In this document: piece after piece, positions 5,795-5,797 of the stretch
Numbering within the stretch: position 1 is the first letter of the stretch
How the letters are laid out: each line of letters begins with the position of its first letter
Origin: Pseudomonadota bacterium
Lineage (GTDB): Bacteria; Pseudomonadota; Alphaproteobacteria; Acetobacterales; Acetobacteraceae
Assembly (NCBI GenBank): GCA_021845555.1
Contig: JAJZVS010000255.1
Coordinates: 1 to 5,797, forward strand
Length of the DNA: 5,797 nucleotides
Reading direction: 5' to 3'
Position numbers and translations under genes: made by a program
Notes under the pieces: model-generated
What the model saw: the letters and a program-made list of their open reading frames with translations, nothing else
What the model was told of the DNA's origin: nothing
The model's database searches: none

Positions 5795-5797
5795 AGA

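Overview
The window is very GC-rich DNA (roughly 70% by eye) with tightly packed genes and strong G/C preference at third codon positions. This style, the DUF374-type acyltransferase, and an otsA with a divergent family-4 glycosyltransferase all suit a high-GC alphaproteobacterium, perhaps Rhodospirillales/Acetobacteraceae. That placement is an inference from composition and gene style, not from a marker gene. There are no RNA genes, insertion sequences, integrases or CRISPR arrays that I can support.

Layout, left to right: (1) the first 58 codons of a class V aminotransferase-like protein on the minus strand, running off the left edge; (2) a DUF374 lysophospholipid acyltransferase-family gene on the minus strand (285-1007), whose last codons and stop lie in a C-rich tandem repeat; (3) a divergent type II haloacid dehalogenase-like HAD hydrolase on the plus strand (1087-1830); (4) a convergent GT4 glycosyltransferase on the minus strand (1858-2910); (5) a 179-bp divergent intergenic region with two hairpins, the second followed by six T's like an intrinsic terminator on the plus strand; (6) otsA, trehalose-6-phosphate synthase, plus strand (3090-4481); (7) a roughly 260-bp gap with short repeats, a candidate otsA terminator and a three-copy 16-bp repeat; (8) an unrecognised, mostly helical soluble protein of 342-350 residues, plus strand, ending at 5794.

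Functional reading: the two central genes are sugar glycosyltransferases in divergent orientation. OtsA makes trehalose 6-phosphate for osmotic or desiccation stress. The GT4 enzyme has no substrate readable from sequence. No trehalose-6-phosphate phosphatase (otsB) is present here, and the HAD gene is of the haloacid dehalogenase type, so it does not fill that role. The left part (aminotransferase, acyltransferase, dehalogenase) is ordinary metabolic content with no clear shared pathway.

I found no convincing new multi-gene system. The most unusual items are small-scale: the 16-bp repeat before the last gene, which creates two consecutive Met-Pro-Pro-stop mini-ORFs just before the likely start codon; the terminator-like hairpin upstream of otsA with no plus-strand gene for it to terminate; and the repeat that sets the stop codon of the acyltransferase gene.
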